A stretch of DNA of 23,971 nucleotides, from the NCBI GenBank assembly GCA_947382445.1, contig CANCZH010000021.1, forward strand, positions 1 to 23,971. The letters run 5' to 3'. A program made the translations under genes and the position numbers. Below, in pieces: positions 6,805 to 16,726 of the stretch. Each line of letters begins with the position of its first letter. Within the stretch, counting starts at the first letter, position 1. Source of the DNA: an uncultured Clostridium sp. (GTDB lineage: Bacteria; Bacillota_A; Clostridia; TANB77; CAG-508). The notes beneath the pieces are model-generated. The model ran no database searches. It was not told the DNA's origin and saw only the letters and a list, made by a program, of their open reading frames with translations.

Positions 6805-8352
6805 ATGAAAAAACAATTATACATAAACTTAATAGCACAAACATTAGCATTTGCAGTAAACTTAGCAATAAGTTTCTTCTTAACACCATTTATAGTTAAC
6901 CATATAGGAGTAGAAGCAAATGGATTTGTAGGACTAGCCAATAACTTTGTTGAATATGCACAACTAATAACTGTTGCACTAAATTCAATGGCAGGAAGAT
7001 TTATAACAATAAAAATACACCAAAAAAACGAAGAAGATGCAAACAAATACTTCACTTCAGTATTTTTCGCAAACTTATTCTTATCAGTAATTCTAACAAT
7101 TATATTTATATTCATTATTATTTTCTTAGGAAATCTTGTGAATATTTCAAATGATATTATAATTGATATAAAAATCTTATGGGCACTTATTTTTGCAAAC
7201 TTTATTATAAGTATATTCACATCAATATTTTCTATATCAACATTTGTTGAAAATAGACTAGATTTAACCGCTAGAGCAAATATAAGAGGAATACTTATAA
7301 AAGCAGCTATCTTAGTTATTTGTTATAAATTCTTTAGACCATTTACTTTTTATGTTGGTATAGCAATGGTTATGTGGGGACTAAACAATTTAATTAGTCA
7401 CATTATTTTAAAGAAGAAATTAACTCCTAATTTGAAAATAAATAAAGAATATTTTAGTTTCAAATATTTAAAAGAACTGTTATCAGCAGGGATTTGGAAT
7501 TCTGTATCTAAATTAAGTTCTATATTATCATCTGGTTTAGATTTAATAATTACAAACATTTTTGTTAATTCAGTTGCTATGGGAGTGATGAATTTATCTA
7601 AAACAATTTCAAATATAGTATTATCATTGTTTGGAACTTTAGCTTCCATATTTGCACCACAACTTACAATAGCTTTTGCAGAAAATAATTCAGATGAAAT
7701 GAAAAAACAACTTATATCATCAATTAAAATTATGGGATTATTTTCAGCTATTCCAGTTGCAGTTTTAATTGGATTTGGAAAAAACTTTTATGAACTATGG
7801 GTACCATCGCAAAATGCAGTATTATTACAAATTTTAACAATAATTACATGTTTAAATTTAGTTTTTGCATTACCATTAGAGCCTCTATATAATATTTTTA
7901 CTGTAAAAAATAAAATAAAAACATCTTCAATTGCATTAATAATTTTTAGTGTTTGCAGTATAAGTACTGTTTTTATTGGATTAAATTTCATACATAATGA
8001 AGATACAAAAATTATTTATATAGCATGTGTTGGAGCTTTTTATAATATTGTAAGAGTGTTAACATTTTTACCTATTTATGGTGCAAAATGCTTAGAATTT
8101 AAAAAGACTACTTTTTATCCTGCAATATTAAAAAATACATTATCTGTTGTAATCTTGGTATGTATAGCATTTGGAATTAAATTTATATTAAATATTAATT
8201 CTTGGATAAAGATGATTATTGGTTGTATGTTACTTGGTATACTAGGATTAATAATTAATATTTTTATATTATTTAATAAGGAAGAAAGAAATGAAAATAT
8301 AGTATTAGTTAAAGAATATTTAAGTAAAATAAAAGGAAAAGTGAGGGAATAA
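6805..8352 (+). CDS. Oligosaccharide flippase (Wzx/MATE-like, MOP superfamily)
   Basis: A 515-residue integral membrane protein with about 12-14 hydrophobic segments. The N-terminus (LIAQTLAFAVNLAISFFLTP...HIGVEANGFVGL) looks like the polysaccharide biosynthesis flippase family, which moves undecaprenyl-linked oligosaccharide from the inner to the outer face of the membrane. ATG 6805 is chosen over an earlier in-frame ATG at 6766 because GGAGGAG (6793-6799) sits just before it, and 6766 overlaps the promoter -10 element. It opens the glycan cluster and is followed after 3 bases by the GT32 gene, indicating co-transcription. Confidence 0.9.
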   Translation: MKKQLYINLIAQTLAFAVNLAISFFLTPFIVNHIGVEANGFVGLANNFVEYAQLITVALNSMAGRFITIKIHQKNEEDANKYFTSVFFANLFLSVILTIIFIFIIIFLGNLVNISNDIIIDIKILWALIFANFIISIFTSIFSISTFVENRLDLTARANIRGILIKAAILVICYKFFRPFTFYVGIAMVMWGLNNLISHIILKKKLTPNLKINKEYFSFKYLKELLSAGIWNSVSKLSSILSSGLDLIITNIFVNSVAMGVMNLSKTISNIVLSLFGTLASIFAPQLTIAFAENNSDEMKKQLISSIKIMGLFSAIPVAVLIGFGKNFYELWVPSQNAVLLQILTIITCLNLVFALPLEPLYNIFTVKNKIKTSSIALIIFSVCSISTVFIGLNFIHNEDTKIIYIACVGAFYNIVRVLTFLPIYGAKCLEFKKTTFYPAILKNTLSVVILVCIAFGIKFILNINSWIKMIIGCMLLGILGLIINIFILFNKEERNENIVLVKEYLSKIKGKVRE

Positions 8353-8355
8353 TAT

Positions 8356-9165
8356 ATGGCAATTCCTAAAATAATTCATTATTGTTGGTTTGGAAAAGGA
8401 GAAAAACCAGAATTAGCAAGAAAATGTATTGAATCTTGGAAAAAGTATTGTCCAAATTATGAATTTAAAGAGTGGAATGAGGATAATTTTGATATAAATT
8501 CTAATGAATATGTTAAACAAGCATATGAATCTAGAAAGTTCGCTTTTGTTACTGATTATGTTAGATTATATGCATTATATCATGAGGGCGGAGTGTATAT
8601 GGATACTGATGTTGAAGTATTAAAGCCAATTGATGAATTTTTAAAACATAAAGCATTTTCAAGTTTTGAAAATAACAATATGATTCCAACAGGATTAATG
8701 GCCGCTGAAAAAGGAAATGAGTGGATAAAAGATTTACTTAATGAATATAATGATTTAAAATTTATTGATAAAGATGGAAAAATGGATTTAACTACAAATG
8801 TTACCAGAATAACTAATTTAACCAGAGATAAATATGGATTAAAACTAGAATCTTCTTATCAAGATTTAAAAGATGGAATTGTTACAATGTATCCACATGA
8901 ATATTTTTGTCCGAAAGATTGGGAAACTGGTAAGATTAATTTGACTGAAAATACATACACTATACATCATTTTTCTGGTTCATGGCATGGTGAAGCGGAG
9001 AAAAAACAAGCAGATGAATATAGAAAAAGATTAAAAAAATATATAGATAAATATGGTGAAGAAGATGGTAAAAGAAAATTAAATCAACATGATTTGATTG
9101 TTTTCTATTTACATCATCCATTTAAAGCAATAAAGAGAATTTTTGAGAAAATAAAGGGAGAATAA
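8356..9165 (+). CDS. GT32-type glycosyltransferase (capsular polysaccharide synthesis type)
   Basis: A 269-residue cytoplasmic glycosyltransferase. The start IPKIIHYCWFG and the core FVTDYVRLYALYHEGGVYMD-TD (DxD at residues 83-85) are typical of the GT32 / Gly_transf_sug family, whose DxD binds a metal-nucleotide sugar. Later HHFSGSWHG is also characteristic of this family in bacteria. It is predicted to add one sugar, identity unknown, to the lipid-linked repeat. It is tightly packed between the flippase and a GT2 gene (2-base gap), so it belongs to the same operon. Confidence 0.92.
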   Translation: MAIPKIIHYCWFGKGEKPELARKCIESWKKYCPNYEFKEWNEDNFDINSNEYVKQAYESRKFAFVTDYVRLYALYHEGGVYMDTDVEVLKPIDEFLKHKAFSSFENNNMIPTGLMAAEKGNEWIKDLLNEYNDLKFIDKDGKMDLTTNVTRITNLTRDKYGLKLESSYQDLKDGIVTMYPHEYFCPKDWETGKINLTENTYTIHHFSGSWHGEAEKKQADEYRKRLKKYIDKYGEEDGKRKLNQHDLIVFYLHHPFKAIKRIFEKIKGE

Positions 9166-9167
9166 AT

Positions 9168-10106
9168 ATGAGATTTAGTGTTATTGTTCCTGTGTATAAT
9201 GTGGAAAAGTATTTACCAAAATGCTTAGATAGTGTAATTAATCAGACTAATCAAGATTTTGAGCTTATTGTTGTAAATGATGGAACAAAAGACAATTCAC
9301 AAAATATAATAGATGAATATGCAAAAAAATATCCAAATAAAATAAAAAGTTTTATTAAAGAAAATGGTGGGTTAAGTGATGCTCGTAATTTTGGAGTAGA
9401 AAGAGCAACTGGTGAATATATTGTTTTTGTTGATTCTGATGATTATATAGATAAACAATTATTAGAAAAATTAGAAGAAGAAATAAAAAATAATGTTTTA
9501 GTTGATGTAATTGGATATAATTTTATTAATCTAGATGAAAATTACGAAAAAACAGATGTAGTTACCAAACCAAATAAATATAACTTAACTGGTGAACAAG
9601 CTATTATTGAATTAGTACTTGGAAAACAATATTTTGAACCAGCATGGGGATTTTCATATAGATTGGATTATTGGAAAAAGAATTGTTTTAATTATATGAA
9701 AGGAATCTATCATGAAGATTTTGCTTTAACTCCTCTAGTTATTATTAAGGCTGAAAAAGTATCTTTCATTGATTTTGATGGATACTATTATATTAAAAAT
9801 AAAAATAGCATTACTAGAAGTATTAATGTAGAAAAAGAAAAAAGGTTAGCACAAGATTTTCTAAAAGGTTATGATTATTTATCAGAAGAAATAAAAAAAG
9901 TTAATGTTTCGAATGAGTATGCAAAAAAATTATTTATGTCATATATTGCGAATTCTATTATCTATAAATTAGGAAATATAAGTCCAGAATTGCAAAAGTG
10001 GTATAGAGAAGAATTAAAGATAAGAAATGTTCAAAAATATATAATGCAAGATACTTTTAAAAGAAAAATTAGAAAATGCTTAATTAGAATTAAAAATAAA
10101 ATATAA
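9168..10106 (+). CDS. GT2 family glycosyltransferase
   Basis: A 312-residue GT-A fold enzyme. FSVIVPVYNVEKYL, VVNDGTKDNS (D38) and FVDSDD (residues 88-92, metal-binding DxD) are the classic GT2 signature, with LSDARNFG between them. No membrane segment is evident, so it is a cytoplasmic enzyme transferring an unknown sugar to the growing lipid-linked glycan. It is one of three similar GT2s in the cluster (others at 10133 and 14618), with a close N-terminal half and a variable C-terminal half that likely sets acceptor choice. Confidence 0.93.
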   Translation: MRFSVIVPVYNVEKYLPKCLDSVINQTNQDFELIVVNDGTKDNSQNIIDEYAKKYPNKIKSFIKENGGLSDARNFGVERATGEYIVFVDSDDYIDKQLLEKLEEEIKNNVLVDVIGYNFINLDENYEKTDVVTKPNKYNLTGEQAIIELVLGKQYFEPAWGFSYRLDYWKKNCFNYMKGIYHEDFALTPLVIIKAEKVSFIDFDGYYYIKNKNSITRSINVEKEKRLAQDFLKGYDYLSEEIKKVNVSNEYAKKLFMSYIANSIIYKLGNISPELQKWYREELKIRNVQKYIMQDTFKRKIRKCLIRIKNKI

Positions 10107-10132
10107 TTTTATTTTAGAAAGGATAGTTTTAA

Positions 10133-11086
10133 ATGTCTAAAATTAGTATAATAGTTCCTGTTTATAATTCAGAAAAATATCTAAGTAAATGCTTAGATAG
10201 CTTAATAAATCAAACTTTAGAAGAAATTGAAATTATTATAGTTAATGATGGAAGTACTGATAATTCACAAAAAATAATAGATCAATATATTGAAAAATAT
10301 CCTAATAAGATAAAGAGCTTTTATCAAAAAAATAAAGGACAAGCTGCTGCTAGAAATTTTGGAATTTCTAATTCAACTGGTGAATTTATTGCTTTTGTAG
10401 ATAGTGATGATTACCTTGAACTTAATGCTTATAAAGATATTGTACAGGAAATGGATGAAAAAGAACTTGATATAATATGTTTTGACTTTTATGAAGTAAT
10501 TCAAGGAGAAAAAAAAGAAAATCAACATTATTTTGTTGATAATAATAATTTAGTTAAAAAATATATAATTTCAGAAGCTAGCCCATGGAATAAAGTTATT
10601 AGAAAAAGTGTGTTAATTGATAATAAAATAAAATTTTTAGAAAATAGAATTTATGAGGATTTAGCTACAATACCTGTGTTAGGTAAGTTTACTTCAAAAA
10701 TAGAATTTTTAGATAAAAGATTATATAATTATGTGATACATGATAACTCTACAATGAGACAAGTTTCTTATAATAAAAAAATAGAAGATATATTTTGGGT
10801 TGTGGAGAAATTATATAATGATTTTATAGAAACTGAGTATGTTTCAGAATTAGAGTATATTTATATAGAACATTTATTACATGCTGCTACTTTAAGGTTT
10901 CTAAATTTTAAAGAGGGAAAAGAAAATATTTATAAAATTGTGCGAATTATGAAGGAAAAATTTCCTAAATGGCGAAAAAATAACTATTATAGAAAACAGC
11001 CTTTGAAATATAAAATTATTTGTAATTTGGCTTATTATAAAAACATTTTAATCTTAAAGCTAATATTGGGAGGTAATAATGGCTAA
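10133..11086 (+). CDS. GT2 family glycosyltransferase
   Basis: A 317-residue GT2 enzyme with ISIIVPVYNSEKYL, IVNDGSTDNS and FVDSDD (residues 89-93). The start ATG 10133 follows an AGAAAGGA ribosome site. The stop overlaps the start of the following GT4 gene by 8 bases, indicating translational coupling. Donor and acceptor sugars cannot be read from sequence. Confidence 0.93.
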   Translation: MSKISIIVPVYNSEKYLSKCLDSLINQTLEEIEIIIVNDGSTDNSQKIIDQYIEKYPNKIKSFYQKNKGQAAARNFGISNSTGEFIAFVDSDDYLELNAYKDIVQEMDEKELDIICFDFYEVIQGEKKENQHYFVDNNNLVKKYIISEASPWNKVIRKSVLIDNKIKFLENRIYEDLATIPVLGKFTSKIEFLDKRLYNYVIHDNSTMRQVSYNKKIEDIFWVVEKLYNDFIETEYVSELEYIYIEHLLHAATLRFLNFKEGKENIYKIVRIMKEKFPKWRKNNYYRKQPLKYKIICNLAYYKNILILKLILGGNNG

Positions 11087-12233
11087 AGACATTTTATTCG
11101 TAGTAGATAATTTAGTAATGGGTGGAGTTACAAAGGTACTTGCAAATTTATTAAATAATTTAGATTCAGAAAAGTATAATATTGATTTATTGGTATTGCA
11201 TTATTATAAAGATATGAAATTGGAACTTCCAACTAATGTGAAAATTATTGATGGAAATAAATATTTTTCTTATATTGATGAAAGTTTGAAAAGAATATTA
11301 AAAAATAAGAATTTAAGCTCATTTTTTAATAAATTAAAATTAGTTATTTCTCTAAAAACGGGAAAGATAAAGAAAATAATTGATAAAAGTAGAAAAGAAA
11401 TATTAAATAAAAAGTATGATACAGAAGTGGCTTTTTGTGACGGATTTTCACATATATTTGTAGCAAATGGAAACGCACCTAATAAAATTGCTTGGATGCA
11501 TGTTGATATATCTGTTCAGAATGATTCAAAAAGGTATTATAAGTTAGTAAAAGAGTCATTACATAAAATGGATATGTGTGTATGTGTGTCTGATAAAGTA
11601 TTAGAAGCATATAAAGAATATTATGATATAGATAAAATTCAAACTATTCATAATATTATTGATGATGAAAAAATAAAAAGTGATGCAGATGAAGATTTTG
11701 ATAATATTTTTTCAGAAAATAAAATTTCACTTGTTTCAGTTGGAAGAGTGGATGCCCAAAAAAATTATAGAAGATTAGTGAATGTACATAAAAAACTAAT
11801 TGATGAAGGATATAATATACAAACTTTTGTAATTGGTGATGGAATAGAGAAGAATGAATTAGAAAATTTAGTAAAACAAAATAAAAATTGTGATACGTTT
11901 AAGTTTATTGGAAGAAAGGACAATCCTTTTCCATATGTTAAAAATGCAAATTTATTTGTGTTATCTTCAAGCTATGAGGGATTACCAACAGTATTGTATG
12001 AATCTATTATAGTTGGAACTCCTTGTATTACAACAGATGTAGCTGGCGTGCATGAAATTTTAGAGGAAAAGTATGGAATGGTGGTTGATAATAATGATAA
12101 TGCTTTATATGAAGGGTTAAAATACCTTATAGAAAATAAAGAGTTATTAGATAAATATAGAAATAATTTACAAAATTATGTGTTTAATAATAAAGATATA
12201 ATAAGAAAAATAGAAAAAATTTTAGATAATTAG
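11079..12233 (+). CDS. GT4 family glycosyltransferase
   Basis: A 384-residue GT-B fold retaining glycosyltransferase. The N-terminal half starts DILFVVDNLVMGGVTKVLANL, the acceptor domain with its glycine-rich loop. The C-terminal half has SVGRVDAQKNYRRLV, FIGRKDNPFPYVKNANLFVL and the EX7E donor-binding motif in YEGLPTVLYESI (near residues 299-307), then TDVAGVHEIL. It overlaps the preceding GT2 gene and precedes the polymerase-fusion gene by 11 bases. The sugar is unknown. Confidence 0.94.
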   Translation: MAKDILFVVDNLVMGGVTKVLANLLNNLDSEKYNIDLLVLHYYKDMKLELPTNVKIIDGNKYFSYIDESLKRILKNKNLSSFFNKLKLVISLKTGKIKKIIDKSRKEILNKKYDTEVAFCDGFSHIFVANGNAPNKIAWMHVDISVQNDSKRYYKLVKESLHKMDMCVCVSDKVLEAYKEYYDIDKIQTIHNIIDDEKIKSDADEDFDNIFSENKISLVSVGRVDAQKNYRRLVNVHKKLIDEGYNIQTFVIGDGIEKNELENLVKQNKNCDTFKFIGRKDNPFPYVKNANLFVLSSSYEGLPTVLYESIIVGTPCITTDVAGVHEILEEKYGMVVDNNDNALYEGLKYLIENKELLDKYRNNLQNYVFNNKDIIRKIEKILDN

Positions 12234-12244
12234 GAGAGATAGCA

Positions 12245-14482
12245 GTGAATACAACAGAAAGATTAAATAAAATTAACAAAATTTTATTGGTAATATTTTT
12301 AATGGCACAGCCTATATTAGAACTTATACTTTCATTATTTAAAGATAATAGCTTTCAAATAGCTGGAATATCCATAGCTACATTAATTAGATATGGCTTA
12401 TTGGCTGTAATTATTATAATGGCAATTGTTGCAAATATAAAAAGAAAAAGTACAAAAACTTTTATTGGAATATGTATATTATATGTGGTTTTTATGATTT
12501 TACATTATTTAAATATTAGAGGAGGAAATGCTGCTTTTTTAGAGAAGACTGTAAATAAAGGTTTCGTAGGAATTGTAATGTATATTTCTAAATTTGTGGT
12601 TCCTATGTGTATAATTTATCTTGTATATGTTCTTAAATTTAGTTATAAAGAATTAAAGATTTCAGTTTTATTTGTATCTGCTTTTGTATCATTATTAATT
12701 ATAATTACAAACTTATTAGGAATAGATTATGTTGCATATTCATTTGGAGAAAATCCACCTTTGGCAGCAAATATTTTAAAATGGTTTGATAAAAATTTCT
12801 TATATGATGAATGGAGACTGTTAACTTCAAGAGGTTTATATCCATCAGGAAATGAACTAAGTTCATTATTTGCTGTGTTACTTCCAATAGTAGTTTGGGT
12901 AGCTCTAAAAGAAAAGAAAAATTGGCATTTTGGAATAGTTTTAGTTCAAATGATTGCTATGTTATTAGTAGGAACAAGAATTTCGGTATATGGAGCAATA
13001 ATTTTACCTATTGTTACAATTATAATTTGGATATTAGAAAATTTAATTAATAAACAAAAAATAAAAAAGAGCAAAATATTATTTTCTGTATTAGTTGCAA
13101 TTATATTTGGAATTTTCTTTTCAGTTTCTCCTTTTATGAACAGAATAAAAGTAGGAGAAGGAACAGCAAATGTATATCAAGAAGATAATAATGAGAAAAA
13201 AGTAGAAATGGATGATGATGATAATACTCCTGAAAGAATATTTATAAAAGAAAATTATTCTAAAGAGTTGATACCATATGATATGTTATATGACGAATAC
13301 AATTATTTAGAGCATACTGATTTCTGGATTCATATTATAAAAGATGTTAATATTCAAAAAAGAAATAATGCACGTAAATTGAAAACTTTAATTTTAAATG
13401 ATATTGAAGAAAATAAAGCAGGAAAACTAGATAAATTAGTTGGAATAGGTGAAATGGCGGTATATCCAGAAAGAGATATTATTGCACAATATTACTATAT
13501 TGGAATTTTTGGAATTATATTTTTCTTACTTCCTTATTTGATAATATTACTAGTATCAGGTACTTACAATTTTATTAAATTTTTAAATAAGCAAATAGAT
13601 GGATTACAAATTGTATTGCTATTTTCATTGTTATTTATAATTGGAACAGCATATTTAGCAGGTCATGTGGTAGAACCTGTGTATATTAATTCTTTTATTG
13701 GCTTGATTTGTGGTTTACTATTATTATTTTTTGTTCAAAGAAAACAAAAAGAAAATTTTGATGAAGATGGTGTAGAAAAGTATATAAATAAAGTTTATTC
13801 TGATGGAAAAGAAAAATTTATTGCTGAATTAGAAAATAGAGTAAAAGAAGATAAAAAAACATTTATTGTTACTGCTAATCCTGAAACTCTTATGATTGCC
13901 AACTCAAATAAAGAATTTGATGAGTGTTTAATGAATGAAAATACTATAATTGTTCCAGATGGAATAGGCGTAGTTAAAGGGGCAAAATTATTAAATTATG
14001 ATTTAAAAGAAACTATTACAGGTGTAGAACTTTGTAAGAGACTTTTTGAATTTGGAAATAAGAATGAAAAATCTATATATTTATTTGGTGCTAAAGATGA
14101 AGTTGCTAATAAGTTAAAATCAGTTTTAGAAGCGGAATATCCTAAAATGAAAATTATAGGAGTAGAAAATGGCTATGTTCAAGAAAAACAAAGGGTATTT
14201 GATAGAATTAAAGAAGCTAAACCTGATATTGTTTTAGTTGCTCTTGGAATACCAGGACAAGAATTACTTATAAATAAAAATTATAATGATTTTGAAAAAG
14301 GTATTTTTATGGGTGTTGGTGGAAGTTTTGATGTTTTAAGTGGAATAAAAAAAAGAGCACCAGAATTTTTTGTAAAAACACATTTGGAGTGGTTATATAG
14401 AATTACTACTGAACCTAGTAGATTAAAGAGATTTTTTAATAGTAATATTAAATACGTTTTCAAAATTATAAAAGAAAGATAA
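12245..14482 (+). CDS. Wzy/O-antigen-ligase-like polymerase fused to a TagA/WecG (GT26) transferase
   Basis: A 745-residue two-part protein. Residues 1 to about 500 hold a dozen or so membrane segments with an O-antigen ligase/polymerase-like core (ASRGLYPSGNELSS-like loop near 195 and VGTRISVYGAI) and a charged extracellular loop at about 305-405. Residues about 508-745 are a complete GT26 domain: TANPETLMIANSNKEF, PDGIGVVKGAKLL, TGVELCKRLFEF, YLFGAKDEV, PDIVLVALGIPGQE, MGVGGSFDVLSG and HLEWLYRITTEPSRLKRF. In Gram-positives this family (TagA/TarA) adds ManNAc to GlcNAc-PP-undecaprenol on the cytoplasmic side. The start is GTG 12245, with AGGAGA at 12232-12237. The frame is unbroken, so the fusion is real and not an artefact of a shift. 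With the epimerase at 15612 it suggests ManNAc in the glycan. Confidence 0.85.
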   Translation: MNTTERLNKINKILLVIFLMAQPILELILSLFKDNSFQIAGISIATLIRYGLLAVIIIMAIVANIKRKSTKTFIGICILYVVFMILHYLNIRGGNAAFLEKTVNKGFVGIVMYISKFVVPMCIIYLVYVLKFSYKELKISVLFVSAFVSLLIIITNLLGIDYVAYSFGENPPLAANILKWFDKNFLYDEWRLLTSRGLYPSGNELSSLFAVLLPIVVWVALKEKKNWHFGIVLVQMIAMLLVGTRISVYGAIILPIVTIIIWILENLINKQKIKKSKILFSVLVAIIFGIFFSVSPFMNRIKVGEGTANVYQEDNNEKKVEMDDDDNTPERIFIKENYSKELIPYDMLYDEYNYLEHTDFWIHIIKDVNIQKRNNARKLKTLILNDIEENKAGKLDKLVGIGEMAVYPERDIIAQYYYIGIFGIIFFLLPYLIILLVSGTYNFIKFLNKQIDGLQIVLLFSLLFIIGTAYLAGHVVEPVYINSFIGLICGLLLLFFVQRKQKENFDEDGVEKYINKVYSDGKEKFIAELENRVKEDKKTFIVTANPETLMIANSNKEFDECLMNENTIIVPDGIGVVKGAKLLNYDLKETITGVELCKRLFEFGNKNEKSIYLFGAKDEVANKLKSVLEAEYPKMKIIGVENGYVQEKQRVFDRIKEAKPDIVLVALGIPGQELLINKNYNDFEKGIFMGVGGSFDVLSGIKKRAPEFFVKTHLEWLYRITTEPSRLKRFFNSNIKYVFKIIKER

Positions 14483-14617
14483 TTTTAAAAATGTTCAGCA
14501 TCTGATGTTATTAAATTATATTTGTAAAATAATACATATGATTTATTATTGTACAGATATAATTTACTTAAATTAAAAAAGTATGTACAAGAAATAATAT
14601 ATAGTTAGAGGTGTAGT

Positions 14618-15601
14618 ATGGTTGATATTAGTGTAATAGTTCCAGTTTACAATGCTGAAAAGTATATAATTAGTTGTTTAGATTCTTTAATAAATCAGAC
14701 TAAAAAGGAAATTGAAATTATATTAATAAATGATGGTTCAAAAGATAATTCATTAGAAATTTTAAATAAATATGCAGAAAAATATCCTAATTTAATAAAA
14801 GTTATATCACAAGAGAACCAAGGATTAAGTGTTACAAGGAATAATGGAATTAAATGTGCAAATGGAAAATATGTATTTTTTGTAGATAGTGATGATGTTG
14901 TAAAGATAGATGTTTTAGAAAAGCTTTGGGAAAAAGTTAAAGAATATGAATATGACCTTATAGCATATGATGTTGAGTTGATTTATCCTGATAAAACTGT
15001 TATAGTTAAATCTGGTATAACAGAAGACAAAAAAGAGTTAACTAAAAATGACAAGAATAAATTATTTCAAGATATGTATTGTGTAGCATGGAATAAATTA
15101 TATAAAAAAGAATTGTTTGATGATGAAAAAATGCTATTTACTCCTAAAATTTGGTTTGAAGATGTTTTGGTTTTACATAAATTAATACCTAACTTAAAAA
15201 GTATTGCCCATATTGATTTTGCTGGATATAAGTATTATCAAAGAGAAAATTCAATAACATATACATATTCTGAAAAATTAATAGATATTCATTTTGTTAT
15301 GGAAAGTATTTTGAAGTATTATAAAGAAGAAAACTTTTTTGAGGATTATAAAAATGAATTAGAATATATGTATGTAAGGTATATGTATGCTACATATCTT
15401 AAACGTTTATCAAAATCAAAAGATAAGAAAAGATTTAAAGAGGGAGTAGAATTTGCTATTTCAGAAGTAAATAAAAATTTTCCTAATTATAAAAAAAATA
15501 TATATTTGAACAGAAGTGGATTTAAAAATATGTATTTGAAAAATTTTAATAAGATTTTAGCCAATATGATTTATCATTTGGAAAAAAATAAAATGAACTA
15601 G
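14618..15601 (+). CDS. GT2 family glycosyltransferase
   Basis: A 327-residue GT2 enzyme with ISVIVPVYNAEKYI, LINDGSKDNS and FVDSDD (residues 89-93). It starts at ATG 14618 after GAGGTG (14608-14613). It is separated from the fusion gene by 135 bases that hold a TATAAT without a convincing -35, so a secondary promoter is possible. Its stop TAG lies in the ribosome site of the next gene (TAGGAG). The sugar is unknown. Confidence 0.93.
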   Translation: MVDISVIVPVYNAEKYIISCLDSLINQTKKEIEIILINDGSKDNSLEILNKYAEKYPNLIKVISQENQGLSVTRNNGIKCANGKYVFFVDSDDVVKIDVLEKLWEKVKEYEYDLIAYDVELIYPDKTVIVKSGITEDKKELTKNDKNKLFQDMYCVAWNKLYKKELFDDEKMLFTPKIWFEDVLVLHKLIPNLKSIAHIDFAGYKYYQRENSITYTYSEKLIDIHFVMESILKYYKEENFFEDYKNELEYMYVRYMYATYLKRLSKSKDKKRFKEGVEFAISEVNKNFPNYKKNIYLNRSGFKNMYLKNFNKILANMIYHLEKNKMN

Positions 15602-15611
15602 GAGTGATAAT

Positions 15612-16712
15612 ATGATTAAAGTTATGACTGTATTTGGGACAAGACCAGAAGCTATAAAAATGGCTCCACTTGTTAAAGAATTGAAGTCTAGAAAAGAAAT
15701 TGATGTAACAGTTTGTGTAACTGCACAACATAGACAGATGTTAGATCAAGTTTTAGAAGTTTTTGATATAAAACCAGATTATGATTTAGATATAATGAAA
15801 CAAGGACAAACATTAGGAGATATAACTAGTAGAGTTTTATCTGGATTAGATGAAGTAATAAAAGAAGTACAACCTAATATTATTTTGGTTCATGGTGATA
15901 CAACAACAACTTTTGCAGGTGCACTTGCTGCTTATTATAATCAAGTTGATATTGGACATGTTGAAGCTGGTCTTCGTACATGGAATAAATATTCTCCATA
16001 TCCAGAAGAAATGAACAGACAGATGGTTGGAGTCCTAGCTGATATGCATTTTGCACCAACAGAAAATAGTAAAAAAAGTTTATTAAAAGAAGGTAAAGAT
16101 GAATCTAAAATTTATGTTACAGGAAATACAGCAATAGATGCTTTAGCTACTACCGTAAAAGAAGAATATAGTCATCCAGTTTTTGATTGGATAGGAGAAG
16201 ATAGACTTATATTACTTACAGCTCATAGAAGAGAAAATCTTGGCGAACCAATGAGAGGAATGTTTAAGGCGATTAAGAGAATAACTGAGGAATTCTCTGA
16301 TGTTAAAGTTGTATATCCAGTACACTTAAATCCAAAAGTTAGAAGTGTTGCTAATGAAGTTTTTGGAGATGATGATAAGGTAAAATTAATAGACCCATTA
16401 GAAGTTATAGATTTTCATAATTTTATAGCAAAATCATATTTAATTTTAACTGATAGTGGTGGAATTCAAGAAGAAGCACCATCACTTGGAAAACCAGTTT
16501 TAGTTTTAAGAGATACAACTGAAAGACCAGAAGGGATTGATGCGGGTACTTTAAAACTTGCTGGAACTGATGAAGAAGTAATTTATAAATTAACAAAAGA
16601 ATTATTAGAAAATAAAGAAGAATATAACAAAATGAGTAAGGCTTCAAACCCTTATGGAGATGGAAAAGCAAGTAAAAGGATAGTAGATGCTATAATAGAA
16701 AAGTATAAATAG
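15612..16712 (+). CDS. wecB: UDP-N-acetylglucosamine 2-epimerase (non-hydrolysing)
   Basis: A 366-residue cytoplasmic enzyme interconverting UDP-GlcNAc and UDP-ManNAc (WecB/MnaA). Motifs match the family: FGTRPEAIKMAPL at the N-terminus, VHGDTTTTFAGA (acidic residue), HVEAGLRT and YPEEMNRQ (catalytic Glu pair), TAHRREN (His), DSGGIQEEAPSLGKPVLVLR and TERPEG (UDP binding). The length is normal. UDP-ManNAc is the donor used by TagA-type GT26 enzymes, so it probably feeds the GT26 domain encoded at 12245-14482. Confidence 0.97.
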   Translation: MIKVMTVFGTRPEAIKMAPLVKELKSRKEIDVTVCVTAQHRQMLDQVLEVFDIKPDYDLDIMKQGQTLGDITSRVLSGLDEVIKEVQPNIILVHGDTTTTFAGALAAYYNQVDIGHVEAGLRTWNKYSPYPEEMNRQMVGVLADMHFAPTENSKKSLLKEGKDESKIYVTGNTAIDALATTVKEEYSHPVFDWIGEDRLILLTAHRRENLGEPMRGMFKAIKRITEEFSDVKVVYPVHLNPKVRSVANEVFGDDDKVKLIDPLEVIDFHNFIAKSYLILTDSGGIQEEAPSLGKPVLVLRDTTERPEGIDAGTLKLAGTDEEVIYKLTKELLENKEEYNKMSKASNPYGDGKASKRIVDAIIEKYK

Positions 16713-16726
16713 AAAGTGTAAAAAAG

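Noticed and set aside
14535..14563. TATAAT in the 135-base gap before the third GT2 gene
   Set aside because: The corresponding -35 region (CATATG) does not match and no extended -10 is present, so I do not call a promoter.
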